A stretch of 64,000 bases of DNA, from assembly GCF_964340395.1 (NCBI RefSeq), contig NC_135564.1, positions 21,058,402-21,122,401 on the forward strand, in the 5' to 3' direction. Position numbers and translations under genes: made by a program. Position 1 is the first letter of the stretch. Every line of letters starts with the position of its first letter. Positions 47,750 through 59,957 of the stretch are shown one piece after another. Origin of the DNA: Glandiceps talaboti. Taxonomy: Eukaryota; Hemichordata; Enteropneusta; Spengelidae. The notes beneath the pieces are model-generated. The model saw nothing but the letters and a program-made list of their open reading frames with translations. It was not told the origin of the DNA and did no database searches.

Positions 47750-48590
47750 GACCCCCTAGGACCCCCCCCCCCCATAAGAGGTAGACATGTCCAAGCCTCA
47801 AATCAAAGTTCTTCCCTCCACCTCTTACTGTCAAGATGCTATGAAACTTTATTTCAAAAATGTTTCAACCATGTATAGTTGCATTTTACAATTGTTAGAG
47901 CTGTCTTGTAAAGCTTGCAAATTATTGCCTGAAAGTGTCTGTTAATAGCCTGAAAATTGGCTTTAAGAGTAAAAATCCTCCAGGGCTTCTAGGGGGACAC
48001 CCCCTAGAACTCCCTCCCCCATAAGAGGTAGACATGTTCCAGTTTCAAATCAAAGTTCTTTCCTCCACCTCTTACTGTCAAGATGCTATGGAACTTTATT
48101 TCAAACATGTTTCAACCATGTATAGTTGCATTTTACAATTGTTAGAGCTGTCTTGTAAAGCTTGCAAATTATTGTCTGAAAGTGTCTGTTAATAGCCTGA
48201 AAATTGGCTTTAAGAGTAAAAATCATCCAGGGCTTCTAGGGGGACACCCCCTAGAACTCCCTTCCCCACAAGAGGTAGACATGTTCTAGTTTCAAATCAA
48301 AGTTCTTTCCTCCACCTCTTACTGTCAAGATGCTATGGAACTTTATTTCAAACATGTTTCAACCTTATGTAGTTGCTTTTTACATGTTAGAGCTGTCTTG
48401 TAAAGTTTGTAAATTATTGTCTGAAAGTGTGTGTGAATAGTCTAAACATTGCCTTTAGAAGTAAAAATCCTCCTCCTACCCCCCCCCCCCCCATTCACAC
48501 ACACACTCACACAAGAGGTGGACATATCCCAGTCTCAAAGCTCTTCCCTCTACAGCTTACTATCAGATGCTATGAAACTTTATTCACGGG
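47750..48590. repeat. 247-bp tandem repeat, ~3.5 copies
   Basis: Units aligned on AAGAGGTAGACATG at 47776, 48023, 48270 and 48513, with CCTCCACCTCTTACTGTCAA and AGAGCTGTCTTGTAAAG inside. The first three are very alike; the fourth is diverged and bears a CACACA run. Each unit has a C-rich tract (CCCCCTAGAAC). Confidence 0.9.
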
Positions 48591-48760
48591 GGTCAGTGAC
48601 TTTTTGTCGGCCCAATGGAAAAAAACACTGACAAATAATTACTCTCCACCAATCTTCCAAGCCCCCCCCCCCCCAGGATAACGAATGGTCTACCCCTTAT
48701 TGAAGTCGGTGGCCCAAACTTGAGGATGTGTGCGAGTTTTGTATAGAAATCTTCGCTCGC

Positions 48761-48796
48761 AATGTGATGTGATGTGATGTGATGTGATGTAATGTG
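48761..48796. repeat. (GATGT)n pentanucleotide
   Basis: Seven or so units. The M1 intron has only two at 58470, so the run expanded in M2. Confidence 0.9.
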
Positions 48797-49046
48797 AGTC
48801 AATTAAGTCCACTTATTCAACGCTTTTGACCTACTCAGCGAACTCTCATCCCTCTCAGGAATAGATGGGAGAACTTCAACACTGCTTAGGCTGAATAGTA
48901 ATTGTGTACAGGCGTACACATAAATACGGCGTCGATAGTTTTATATTGAATTGTCAATACACATAATACGAATGCAACATTTGGGATGAAGAAACACAAC
49001 AAGGTAATATAGACGTATAGCATTGACTGTACAATAATTCACGTAC

Positions 49047-49235
49047 CCGGATTACAGATTGGCGGAGGTGAACTCCACGTTCCATCAGCTGAACATGTCG
49101 TCTCAGCCATCCCAACAAGTTCGTAAAATTCACAGCATGTAAATGTTATCACAGTGGACGGGAAAACAGGAAAAGCTGTGTTCTCTGGCTGCATTTCACC
49201 ATATGCTGGGGCTCCAGGATTTTGACACATTGGAC
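49047..49235 (-). CDS. Module M2 CCP1 (sushi) exon (type A)
   Basis: 63 codons. M-C-Q-N-P-G-A-P-A-Y-G-E start, F-T-C-C-E doublet, T-W-S-S-P-P-P-I-C end; Trp and four consensus Cys present. Acceptor TTCAG, donor GTACGT, phase 1-1. Confidence 0.9.
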
Positions 49236-51061
49236 CTGAAAATAAGAGAGAAAGAAATGGTAATCATAATATATTGTCGAATCCTTAGAGGGTATAAGAA
49301 CACATGACTGTATGTTCTGAATCAAATGGGGTTTCAAAGCTACTAATTACATTCATTTACTTAAGTTTTTTTTTAAATGTGTAATACTTGCCAATATGTA
49401 CTCAATATTATATGTACTCAACATATTTATCCTGAACCAACACTATATGTACAATATTGGGAGTGTAAAGGACAATTGAGGTGTACTTGCAACACTACAC
49501 GAAAAGTCTAATTTACCAACCTTTATCCTACATGTGACCCACCTAATCACCATCTCTGTCCAGGGGTAATACAAGACGTAGTACCACTTTACAGACCCAG
49601 GGGGGGGGGAGATCATCGTGGGTACAAGTCAAAGGTGGAACTTCGTCTCAAACTCACCACACTTACACATTATCTGCTCAAACTTTACCTCGGGTGGAAA
49701 TACATGGTCAAATATGACTTTTCGTCAAGTCTTAAATATCTTTTGGGGAATATATAAAGGATACCTGAAACAGTGGCGTGATTAAATGGGGAAGGGGTAC
49801 TTAAGAATATATGAACTGTCCGATGGACAGGACAGTGGCGAGCCTTTAATGACATTCTCTAGGAATAGCTGAATTGAGTCATTACTTCCAAAATGCAGTC
49901 TTGGTTACCAAGACTCTATTGACTTCTGCCTACGTTGCAGCAATACTCTAGGTAACAGAGATTACAACAAATTTAAATGATGACAACATATGCACATGTG
50001 CCAAAAACCTTTTACACAGCACACAACATAATGTTGTTGCCAGAAGACAAATCTACCTTCAGTTACATTTATGTTAGACAACTCTTCATTGACAATATAT
50101 TCCCAAAATTTCATACTTTGAATTTTTATAATGAAATATGACACAATTTGGTCTTATCCAAGAAATAAAATGATATGCATATGCACAGGATAGTATTTGA
50201 TGTTTACTGAACGTCTGATTGAAAATGGTACATGCATATATGAGACACATAAGTAAATAATGTTTGCTAACTACGAATATGACTGCCATCCATTAAAGTA
50301 ATATCCGCACCAAAAATAAAGCTTGTGTGTACTTCTTTTCATCATAATTACTTGCAAAAATGAATTACAAAAATGTAATATTTTATACTAGAATGGAGTT
50401 TCATGTACATGTAGTATTTAACTATACATGTAACTTCTACAATGATAGGAAATACGACCGTTTGCTGTATGGATACTCGACTGTAAGATACTTAATTACT
50501 CTCATAATTACTGTGAATCTACAATGTACACCATACAATAAAAGGGAATCAACTGGCAACGTAATTCCATATTGACCATAACATTAGTTTTGTTGAAATT
50601 ACATGCCCATTCTTTGTAGTTTTCTAATACCCTAGTAAGAGACAAGCAAATTCCAAACTATAAAGTCTACACAGTTTGTATTCAAGGGGAAACTTTTAAA
50701 CATTATAATAATCAAACAGGCGGCCGACAGATCTAAGAGGACCAGTAGTATGCATTTTCCTGAGTCTAGAGCCATGTAAATGTCATTGCTGTCGTTGACG
50801 AGTGCTATCTCGGTACTGTGGTATTTCCTATAGGCCGATTGAAACTTAAGGTTCCAGTAATCCGCTGCACGATAAATATATTTTGATTTGATTACCTACC
50901 AATTTCTCGAGTACAATCGATTGGACAGGCAAGATTTAACGGGTCTATGGTTTTTGTACACTTTAGAAACAAGTGATAACTTCTTAAGAGTTTGGGGTAA
51001 ATCAATTTCATAAACTTTATACAAAACACAAGTTTTAATTGCATAATTCATACAAACTTAC
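49236..51061 (-). other. Intron, mucin to CCP1 (M2)
   Basis: 1.8 kb, no gene or transposon recognised. Contains a short G run near 49600. Twice the length of the M1 equivalent. Confidence 0.5.
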
Positions 51062-51481
51062 CATTAGTAATCGGTGTATTCACTATAGTGGTTATGGTTG
51101 CTGTAGATACAGCTGTTGGTATCATTGTCTCTTCAACAATAGTCGCCTCTTTCGCCAAGGCCATTGTAGGTGTAGGTGGTTCTTTTGATATTTCAGTTGT
51201 TGATGGAGTTGGGGAACTTGATGAGTATATCGTCGTAATATATACTTCAGCAGTTGGAGTTGATAGGGTTATCTGTTCAGTCGTTGATACATCGACTGTT
51301 GTTTTTGTTGTTGCAGACGTAGTTGTTACCTCATCAGTTGTTGACATATAAGTTGTAGTGAGCCTTTCTGTTGATGCTTCTGTCGTTTCTACTTTAGTGG
51401 TTGTTATAAATGTTGTGTCCTCCTCTGTCGTAGTGTCAAAAGTAGTATAATCTTCAGTTGTCGTTTCCATAATTGGCAAAA
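51062..51481 (-). CDS. Module M2 mucin exon (140 codons)
   Basis: Opens I-L-P-I-M-E-T-T-T-E-D-Y-T-T-F-D-T-T-T-E-E, then Thr/Ser/Pro/Val-rich sequence ending T-I-V-N-T-P-I-T-N-G. It has no regular 39- or 74-aa repeat, so it may show the pre-expansion form. Acceptor CACAG, donor GTAAGT, phase 1-1. Its start is clearly homologous to that of M3. Confidence 0.85.
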
Positions 51482-52010
51482 CTGTGGTAAAATCAAGATA
51501 ACAACTAAATTCATGACTTCTAGGTCAAGGTCACATTTCTCCCTGTACTGCTTCTATGACGTCTGTTAAATTATATTAGATGATTTTATCAAAGTCGAAA
51601 AATGTGTAAGCATTCTTACGTCCCAAAGTTTTCGAGGGTCCAATTGATCGTTCCAAAGTAACTATTACATATGCTTTTGATTCCTGGGAACATGTATAGT
51701 ATATTATATATACTACACTATTAGTTATATAGAAATGTTGCCAAAGATGAGATGACTGACAGTTATGTGACCAAGTCCAAATGTTTCTGTCTTCTTATAG
51801 TCGAAAAGATTTTCAAATTGTACGAAAACTACAATGACCTCAATCATATCATACCCTCAACCTACGACATGGGTTATTGACTGGCGTTATCACCCACACG
51901 ATTAGATGTCACCAAAGTGAGCAGTTTCATTATTTTTATATAGGTAACTGTACTACATGTTTGCATAGTCCAATTTTCGAATTTTTTCGTTAATGATTTC
52001 ATATACTTAC
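51482..52010 (-). other. Intron, FTP-b to mucin (M2)
   Basis: No gene. Confidence 0.5.
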
Positions 52011-52211
52011 TAGTTCCACACACTACAACTTCACACAGAGTCAGAACTTTGTCATCTCCAGTCAGACGTATTATGACGAAATTTCCTTGGAGTCCACTAC
52101 AATTAAATGTGGAAGTTTCTGCCGCTGAAGAAATGACACCACATGGTGTTTCCCCCTGACTGGTATCATCATCTGTAGCTATAAAGACTTGTGCACCGAC
52201 CAAACGTTCAC
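52011..52211 (-). CDS. Module M2 FTP exon b (type A)
   Basis: 67 codons starting E-R-L-V-G-A-Q-V-F, four cysteines, ending C-E-V-V-V-C-G-T. Close to M3 (E-T-P-C for E-T-E-C, R-L-T-G for R-L-P-G). Acceptor ACTCAG, donor GTAAGT, phase 1-1. Confidence 0.88.
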
Positions 52212-53626
52212 CTGAGTGTCAAAAGTAAATTCCTTTTGACATAATTCATCCAATCATTCATATTATCCACTTCTCCTATGACATCTCTATCATATTGTAT
52301 TCAAGAAGCATTATCTCTCTAAACATTATAAATGGTGGAGACGATTAAAAGAAATTTGAAATGTACTTTGTACGATATTAATCATACAAGTCTTAAATAC
52401 TTAACTTTTGTGTGACTAATGGATGGATTTCTTTTGTTAAACTTTGACTCAGCAGGTAAAGTTCAGGGTCAAATACACAGTCACTAAATATGAAGGCCAT
52501 ACCTAATAAGTTCTGTGATAGAAAGGCATATACTTGAATGCAGTGCCAGTGTCTTATGTTCTTGAAGTACCGTACAAATTGATGATATTTATACGAATCA
52601 AGGTCATGATTTAGTAAGAAATGACAAAGGCAGTAACATGATGTATGCTGTGTGTGTAAATGTGTATGTGCTCTGTCTGCATGTGTGCATGTACCTGGTT
52701 CTGTATCATCACCTTTGACCAACATTTGAAACGAATTGATCACATATAAGAGTTAGTATAGCTTGTAAGATAGAGACATTCCTGCCACACTATCAATCAG
52801 CACTCATCGTCTGTACTAGTATTACGTTGGACTGTGCCTGCTATATCACATATTCGAACACAACGATATTTGATCGTCTGCAACCCAGTCTGGGTGCTTA
52901 TGTTGGGTATTGGGTAGATTAGTACAGTCATGGTTAAGAACCCTGATAGTGATGAACAACACGACGTATCCCACTCTAACAAAGTACCACAAAGTGAACA
53001 AATGGTAAGTAGTGCAAGAAATGGATTACATTTGCTAAATAAGCTTGAAGGTCATGGTGATGGTAAATGGTCACGGGCCTAAAAGTGTTGCCCTTGATAA
53101 TACAGTACATACTAAATGAAGTCTCCATGTCGTGTATGTTTCTGGAGCTATTGCACGAATTAGTGATTTTCAAAGAAAATCCAAACCCATTCAGTAAAAT
53201 GCGCATGAAAAATAATGATTGTATATATTTATCGTCTTGCGTATTACATGAAAACATTTTTTTAAACACAATAAAGTGTCTGTGCTATTCAACAAATACT
53301 TTGATTTTGATAATACTTTTGAACCTGATATTATGGGGTTGACAATTGAATGGAGTCTCCATTTATTGTAATTTTGAAGTTCTGCTGTAACTATTTGTTT
53401 GTAACTACAAATACGACCGTCATTCAGAAACATTTGCAAACCAAAGTGATGTGGAGGTATCCCACTCATCTTCCCTCTATTCGAGAGTAATGGGGATAAC
53501 AAACAAAGCACCGAGTATTAGTGTGTGAAACAAATGTAATAGCACACTAGTATTTATAATAGATCACTCTCAATCAACCAATCTCAGATTCCGTACCTAA
53601 ATTTAATAAAATAATTGAACACTTAC
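52212..53626 (-). other. Intron inside FTP domain (M2)
   Basis: 1.4 kb; no gene. Empty SINE site near 53500 and a copy of the 18-nt exon-like block at 52695-52712. Confidence 0.65.
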
Positions 53627-53836
53627 CAAGTTTACCTCGATTTGTTATATTTATTTCTTCTATATCATAAATACCGTCCAGCTGAACTTTCCACCAAGGG
53701 TTTGGCCCTCTCTCTGTATGCGAACAACTCCCTCCTCTATAACTGCTGTCGGTGTTTCCATCATTTGCTCTACCAGGAGCTCCTCCATAATCGGTTGAAC
53801 TTTGACCCGATGGTCTTCCTATAGCTATACTGTTTG
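53627..53836 (-). CDS. Module M2 FTP exon a (type A)
   Basis: 70 codons, A-N-S-I-A-I-G-R-P-S-G start, C-S-H-T histidine, N-P-W-W-K-V-Q-L, I-T-N-R. Exon a ends N-R-G-K-L-G, so the second arginine is six residues after the first instead of seven. Acceptor CAAAG, donor GTAAGT. Confidence 0.88.
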
Positions 53837-54528
53837 CTTTGTTGAATAAATCAACACAACATTTTATGAACACTTATAACATGCTCGGTATATTAATAGA
53901 ATTAAATCAGACATCCGCATTCACTTTCTATATACATATTTGATGGCAATGTAGTCTTGTAGTATTTTATATTTTGTTAATTAGTGGTTTATTATTTGTA
54001 TAATTAATACTTTTATAGTCAGGGGAATGAACGATTATCACTTAAACAGCATTAACGTTGGTATGATTGTTTTACTAAGTGTTGGGCTATGTCATATTAT
54101 TACATTGATACGTAGTGTATATCAATTGATTGTTTTTTAATTTAAAATGTAAACAGTTCAAAAACATCGATCAGAATAATCCGTCATATTTACATTTGTT
54201 ATGCAAATTTGGCCAAATGAGATTTTGGACTATAAACATTGTAACTAACAGCCGGGGATGGGATATTTTCAAGTTGAGTTTAAAAACCTGAGCTCATGAT
54301 CAGTGGTCATTTGAAGTCATTCTGTACTAAAAACATATAGCTGTCGAAAATTTTAGACGTTTTACATAAACGATGGTTTAATGACCCCGGACCTGTCTTT
54401 CTTAACTCGAATTATTCATTAAATAATTCGTAAAAAGCAAACTAATATTAATTAAAGTGTCACATATAAATGAGAACACTGACAGAATGACAACAATTTT
54501 CTTAACCGACATTTTAACAATAACTCAC
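53837..54528 (-). other. Intron, M1 linker to M2 FTP-a
   Basis: No gene; near-identical to 42516-43207. Confidence 0.7.
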
Positions 54529-54588
54529 CTAGAGTACACGGTACGTCAGGCTCACTCGTTGCCAAAAGAGGTTCAGTCGTTGTAGCCT
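54529..54588 (-). CDS. Module M1 linker exon (type A)
   Basis: 20 codons, same peptide as the M2 linker, TTTACAG acceptor and GTGAGT donor, phase 1-1. Splicing gives P-C-T-L-A-N-S-I-A-I-G into M2 FTP. Confidence 0.75.
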   Translation of the reverse strand, partial: RLQRLNLFWQRVSLTYRVL

Positions 54589-54758
54589 CTGTAAATAAAA
54601 TACATGAATTGAGTTCAATAAAGGAATGTGTTTGTAAGAAATGTGTGTATGAGAATTTAACGTCAACCCATTATTTTTAAAGAAAAAGTATTGAATATAC
54701 ATGTGTCACTGTACTGATACTGTGCTTTCGCAATAGACTGAATATGGTAGCAAATTAC

Positions 54759-54944
54759 CTGTGCATGTTGCATTTAGTTCTCCTTCCCATGTTCCATTCA
54801 AGCATATCATAGTAGAATCACCATTCAAAGTGTAGTAAGAAGGAACACAAGTTATCTGAAGTATTGTACCATTTACGACTGGAAAATGAACGTTTTCAGC
54901 TCCCCTCTGAAGATGATTTGGTATAATTGGCTCAATACATGCAC
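54759..54944 (-). CDS. Module M1 CCP3 (sushi) exon (type A)
   Basis: 62-codon sushi domain; Q-R-G-A-E-N replaces the Q-I-G-A-E-N of M2, otherwise almost the same. Donor GTAATT, acceptor TTCAG, phase 1-1. Confidence 0.9.
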
Positions 54945-55620
54945 CTGAAAAAAAGAAAATATATGAAATATATGAGTTGCTTCAAACACAGTACCATAGT
55001 ATCATGTGACACTTCTTGACCTTATAGATTTTTCGATATATAATTAGTTTCGTTTATAAATTTGTTTGAGGTAAGTAACAGCAAATATCCATTTGTGAAT
55101 TCGAAGTGTTGTCATCATATATGGCACTATAATTATTACCCCTGGCACAGTCCTACAACGCAGTGCCATTCTCAACTGCCAGAAGAGCTAATGATGACAC
55201 GAGTGTAAGTGCAAGTCTGTCGTACTCAGGGTATTTGAACGAGCGCTTGAACTGTATTCCGCAGTCGTAGACAACACTGCAAGCACGGCTACAAATACCA
55301 AAGAGTAACAGTGTTTCTGAAATGGCATGTGGTTATGTTAACATAATACATGTTTATACGAAACAACAAAGTGCCGTTAAAATCATAGTGTACGATACCA
55401 GGAATTCTTGTGTAATGAACGATCGTGCCCTCATTTACATACAATTTATATGCTGGTATGTCATAATATCTTCACACACAGTACAAGTAATTACTTGTAC
55501 ATCTGTAATAGTTTGAATATTCAATCATATTGAATCACACTTAATACTACAAATACTGTACTCCTTGCTCACTAAACAACATTTGTTTCCGTCTATGATA
55601 GATATAAAATCACAACTTAC
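54945..55620 (-). other. Intron, CCP2 to CCP3 (M1)
   Basis: No gene recognised; paralogue of 43625-44339. Confidence 0.6.
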
Positions 55621-55842
55621 TCGGTAGAGCACAAACGGGTAGAGGATTATCCCATGCATGACCAGTATTATTGCAACTGAGTTCTGTGATGACGTCACAG
55701 GTAATAATTGGTGCACCATGAAGGATATATCCATCATTACATTCAAATGTCAACTTTTCACCAATAGTTGCAGGAAATATAACAGATGATGTTTGAATCC
55801 CATTCACAGGTTCACCAGGGTTGTCACATTTAACCATCCCAC
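55621..55842 (-). CDS. Module M1 CCP2 (sushi) exon (type A)
   Basis: 74-codon sushi domain; H-G-A-P for H-G-E-P is the visible change from M2. Five cysteines as in all CCP2 exons. Acceptor TGTAG, donor GTAAGT. Confidence 0.9.
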
Positions 55843-57373
55843 CTACAGGTAGTTAAAAGATATCACGTGGTATATCTCCATTTTAACACTATTGGTAATT
55901 CACACCAATTTCATTATTTCTGATATATTCGGTCGTTAATTATTGAAATCTAAGATATCCGAAGAACGGGTAGTAGTCTTTATCACATTCGTTCTACTTA
56001 AAAGCTATATTTTGACATGTGCAATACACTACAGTTATGCTGGGAGTGTTAGTCAAATATCTGAATTTGTTTCAAAATTGTTTCAAACCGAAAACCTGAT
56101 AAAATAATTCGATTAGACTTTCATGCGATATAAGAAACTGTGAAATACAAGATCACAGTACGAAGATTGCACTGCTTAAAGTAAACTCAGTCTTAAAAGT
56201 TCTTGTTTCTGTAGAATGTGATTTTTTTCAGTTTAAATAATGGTGAAAAATACTTGTGTGTATGTGTGTGTGTGTGTGTGTGCATGTATGTTGCTGTCTG
56301 TCTGTGACATCGTTGTCTCAAAAGTATATATTACTTAGGGTAATGACTTGATTTGATTAGGTTTTGTTAAGTATGTCATGAATATTAGTTAGCTATTTAC
56401 ATAATTAACGGTTTTCGGTAATTAGACCATACCTTGACCGTACATAAATAGATGATATCAGAGACAAAGTGTACTTGTCATAGAAAGGTTGTAGTTTCAA
56501 TGACGCATTTGCATAATTAAAACGATTTTCAGTAATTAGGCTATAAGTTAATAGTGCATACTTCAAATTAAATATAATGTGTTACATACTTCAAACATAA
56601 GAAATGGCACTTGTCCCGAAAAGCGTGTTAATGTAGCTTATGGTTGTAATGAGTCATTTGCATAATTAAGGATGTTCAGTAATTAGGCTATACATGAAGA
56701 GTGCAAGCTTCACGTTCCATATAATTTGGTACGTCCTTTCATGATACCAGGGACCAGGGTACACATGTCTATACTGTGTACTGATGTAACACTTAATTTT
56801 AATGATTCATTTGCATAATTAATGATTTTTAGTAATTAGGTTATATCTTACAACTGCACTCTTAAAATTAAATAAAATTTCGTACATACTTCAATCATGA
56901 CTAATTGCATATGTTCATTCCAACAGTTATTGTGTGTAGGAACGAAAATCTAATACTTTTAAATCTTTAAACAGTTTAAATCTGGTATCTTTTATTAATG
57001 AAAGAAAATGTTAAAGAGTCGGGGGCTTAAACTATGGTCGGTCAGGTGCAAACATGCATTTTTTCATATAGCTTAATTAAAACACATTGGACAATATAAA
57101 CAGCTAATTACACAGTACGTCGTCCTCATATGGTTATTATTCTCTCGACTTGGTTATCGAGTGTTTACTATTTAACAGAAATAGCTTTATTTCATGCTAG
57201 GCATACTTACTATAAGATTATGTTTTTTTAATGAAATAGTTCAGTTACCAAGACGTCAACGCCAAATCGCTCTAAACGAAATTCTATTTTTGTACTTGTT
57301 AAATTACATGCATGATCGCTCACACAGAACTTGGTTTGGCTGGTATTTTAACATTAAGATAAAGATAGTTTAC
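55843..57373 (-). other. Intron, CTLD to CCP2 (M1)
   Basis: 1.5 kb with (TG)n at 56255-56283 and the octamer-bearing repeat at 56390-56930. No gene. Confidence 0.7.
56390..56930. repeat. ~150-bp degenerate repeat with octamer motifs (M1 copy)
   Basis: Paralogue of 45100-45720. Intact ATTTGCAT at 56507, 56656 and 56809, each continuing to ATAATTAA. At least three units keep the motif although the surrounding sequence has diverged from M2. Confidence 0.75.
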
Positions 57374-57793
57374 CTCTTTCACATAACACATATCGTTTCA
57401 AGTTACAATCAGAATCAACCATGTTATAGTCTACTTTCAGACTCTGTCCTCTTTTCAGCAGTCCACAATTCTGGATTTGTCCACCATTTGGTTCACCACT
57501 GTACCACACATTATTATACGTCCATCCATGACCAGATAGCCACTTCCAGTTTCCCTCCGATTGAAGATCATTTGCCCCTACCCAGTAACGCCAGCGTCCA
57601 TAATTAGAATTCTTTAACATGCCCTTCACAAAGTTATGTTCACCAAATGTTTCTAGAGTTGCTAGGTAGTATCCATGTATTTGACAATAATCAGCAGCAT
57701 CATGAAAATTAAATCTTCGTGAACCAGTACCAGCAAGTGGAGAATAGTAACAGGAGCCATCATACGAGTATTCATAGGGTTCTGGTTTACATA
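57374..57793 (-). CDS. Module M1 C-type lectin domain exon (type A)
   Basis: 140-codon CTLD: V-C-K-P-E-P-Y-E-Y start, G-S-C-Y, Y-C-Q-I-H, Y-W-V-G-A-N-D, W-Y-S-G-E-P-N, Q-N-C-G, M-V-D-S-D-C, V-L-C-E-R-G. Six cysteines and E-P-N kept, W-N-D lost. Differs from M2 at scattered positions (N-V-W for N-M-W, N-L-K-R-Y for D-R-K-R-F). Acceptor CACCAG, donor GTAAAC, phase 1-1. Confidence 0.92.
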
Positions 57794-58775
57794 CTGGTGT
57801 GTTTGCAAATAAAGCAAAAATAACAATAACTGTATCAGAATATTCGCTAACCATGTTACGATAACTCTCAATGGTAATTCATAGATTTGGTACTCCTTAC
57901 GTACATTACCTCACACACTGTACAACAAACAGGTTAACACAACCATAATCTATGTCAATGAAAGCCAGGGTCGAAATGAAAGTTAAAATGATATTTTTTT
58001 AAAAATATTATGAAAAAACAAAAGTTCACACCGAAACAGCAAATTCAAGATATAATCATGCGATGAACAAAGCTCAAGAGACTCTGTCCTTGTAATATAA
58101 AAAAGAAATACAAAACAAAGCCGTGAGGGGTTTATTGTGATTGCACGTTGAGTTTACATAGTACATCAAAATTTTGTGATGGTCATTATTTCAAATGCCT
58201 ACATTTACCTGTTGTACACTCCGTTAGACTATCACTAACCAAAAACAACAAATTTAAAACAAGACAAAATCCTTTCGACCTACCTCTCATAGTTTCCGGG
58301 GCATGCTATTGGAAACACACAGTCATCTTTTTGACTCGCGCTCACCAACATTTCAATAGTTATGAATATGAGTTCGTCGAGTAAGTAAAGTTCATTTCAA
58401 TTACAATGAAAACTGTGTAGGGAGGCCAGAACTTAAGGAAATACATACGAGTTTGATATATAAAACAATCTACTCGCAATGTGATGTGATCGAGTTAAAT
58501 CCGATTATTCAACGTTTTATAACCTACACTGCGGACTTTCGTCAGGATTAGATGGTAGCACTGCAGTACTGTTGATTCGGCTGAATAATAAATTGTGTAC
58601 AAGGAAACCCTGGGAATGTGTTACATGAATATTGTTATTTTGTATGACACGATTTCTTCTAATAAATAAGGCGTCGATAGTTTCAATACCCAAAATACGA
58701 ATTCAACATTAGGGATGTAGTTACACTACAGGATAATGTAGATGTATACCATTGACTGCACAATAATTCACTTAC
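57794..58775 (-). other. Intron, CCP1 to CTLD (M1)
   Basis: 1.0 kb; no gene seen. Confidence 0.55.
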
Positions 58776-58964
58776 CCGGATTACAGATTGGCGGAGGTGA
58801 ACTCCACGTTCCATTAGCTAAACATGTCGTCTCAGCAATCCCAACAAGTTCGTAAAATTCACAGCATGTAAATGCTATCACAGTGAACGGGGAAACAGGA
58901 AAAGCTGTGTTCTCTGGCTGTATTTCGCCATATGCTGGGGCTCCGGGAGTTTGACACATTGGAC
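58776..58964 (-). CDS. Module M1 CCP1 (sushi) exon (type A)
   Basis: 63-codon sushi domain, M-C-Q-T-P-G-A-P-A-Y-G-E, C-C doublet, T-W-S-S-P-P-P-I-C. Acceptor TTCAG, donor GTAAGT, phase 1-1. Confidence 0.9.
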
Positions 58965-59879
58965 CTGAAGTATTGTATAAGAGAAAAGAAAGAGAGCAAA
59001 ATGTAACACAATACAATAATGGCAACATTAAGGAAAGTACACAATCTGGTGTATACTAATCATAAAATATTGTCTACTTCTTAAAAGGAGTAGAAAAGTG
59101 TGGCAATACATTCTGAATCAAAGCGGGTTTTCAAATTTGCTAATTATATTTATTTTAATTATTAATAATTAAATAATTTTATATAATTAATAATTATTGG
59201 TGTAATTTTCAGGTTATTGACAGTCTGTAATTTGTCATAGCTTCCAAAAGCTATCGCTAATGGAAAATGGGCCAGGTAGTGTCCATAAAATTGGTATAGT
59301 GGCAATACTATTGCAGATATACATGTAGTAAAGGCACTTTGGTATCTTAGAAGACTTTTGGCGCTTATACCCTACTACGTATACTAGAAATTGAAATGTG
59401 ATGAAATGATTTGTGATCTGTAGTGTCGATAGCGTGTAGTGTCCGAAATAGAAAGTATACAATGTGTATTAATTCATGCATATTGAAGACTAGAACAATG
59501 TATATGAATTTATTTTTATACTATCTATGAAGATAATCATTACAGAACTTTAACTTTTGTCCCAAAGTGCAATATATGTGAAGCATTGTGCATTGATTGT
59601 GAAACAGCAGAATATTTACATGTAACAAGTGTAGTGTGGGTGGTAATGTATATGTATATGTATATGTATAATCATGTTTCAATGTCACTCCAGGGGAGGT
59701 AATATTAACGAGTATAGGTAAGAAATGTTAAAATTCATTTTTTTCTCATCAAAATCCAAAACATACTAACCCCGTTGATGTATAGAGGTCACTTACAGAT
59801 ATTCAGATATTCGGCAACTCAAAAATCAGAAAATATATGCAAACCGCTGGTTACAATCATTAAATTTATACAAACTTAC
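58965..59879 (-). other. Intron, mucin to CCP1 (M1)
   Basis: No gene; a TATATG-type short repeat near 59650 and an AT-rich palindromic patch (AATTATTAATAATT) near 59160-59200. Confidence 0.5.
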
Positions 59880-59957
59880 CACTAGTAGTCGGTGTATTCA
59901 CTAAACTGGTTATGGCTGTAGCATAATCTTCAGTTGTTCTTTCCGAAATCGGCAAAA
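59880..59957 (-). CDS. Module M1 mini-mucin exon (26 codons)
   Basis: Only 78 bp, yet with CATAG acceptor, GTAAGT donor and phase 1-1. It begins I-L-P-I-S-E-R-T-T-E-D-Y like the starts of M2 and M3 mucin exons and ends V-N-T-P-T-T-S-G like their ends, so it looks like a mucin exon with the middle removed. FTP and CCP1 would be almost adjacent in this module. Confidence 0.75.

Larger units (their letters stand above)
46571..49046 (-). other. Intron, CCP1 to CTLD (M2)
   Basis: 2.5 kb against 1.0 kb in M1. The excess is a poly-G/poly-C-rich segment with a 247-bp tandem repeat. No gene recognised. Confidence 0.7.

Noticed and set aside
48427-48681. Pro/His-Thr-rich ORFs near 48.5 kb
   Set aside because: Translation of poly-C and CACA tracts in a tandem repeat; no splice or domain support.
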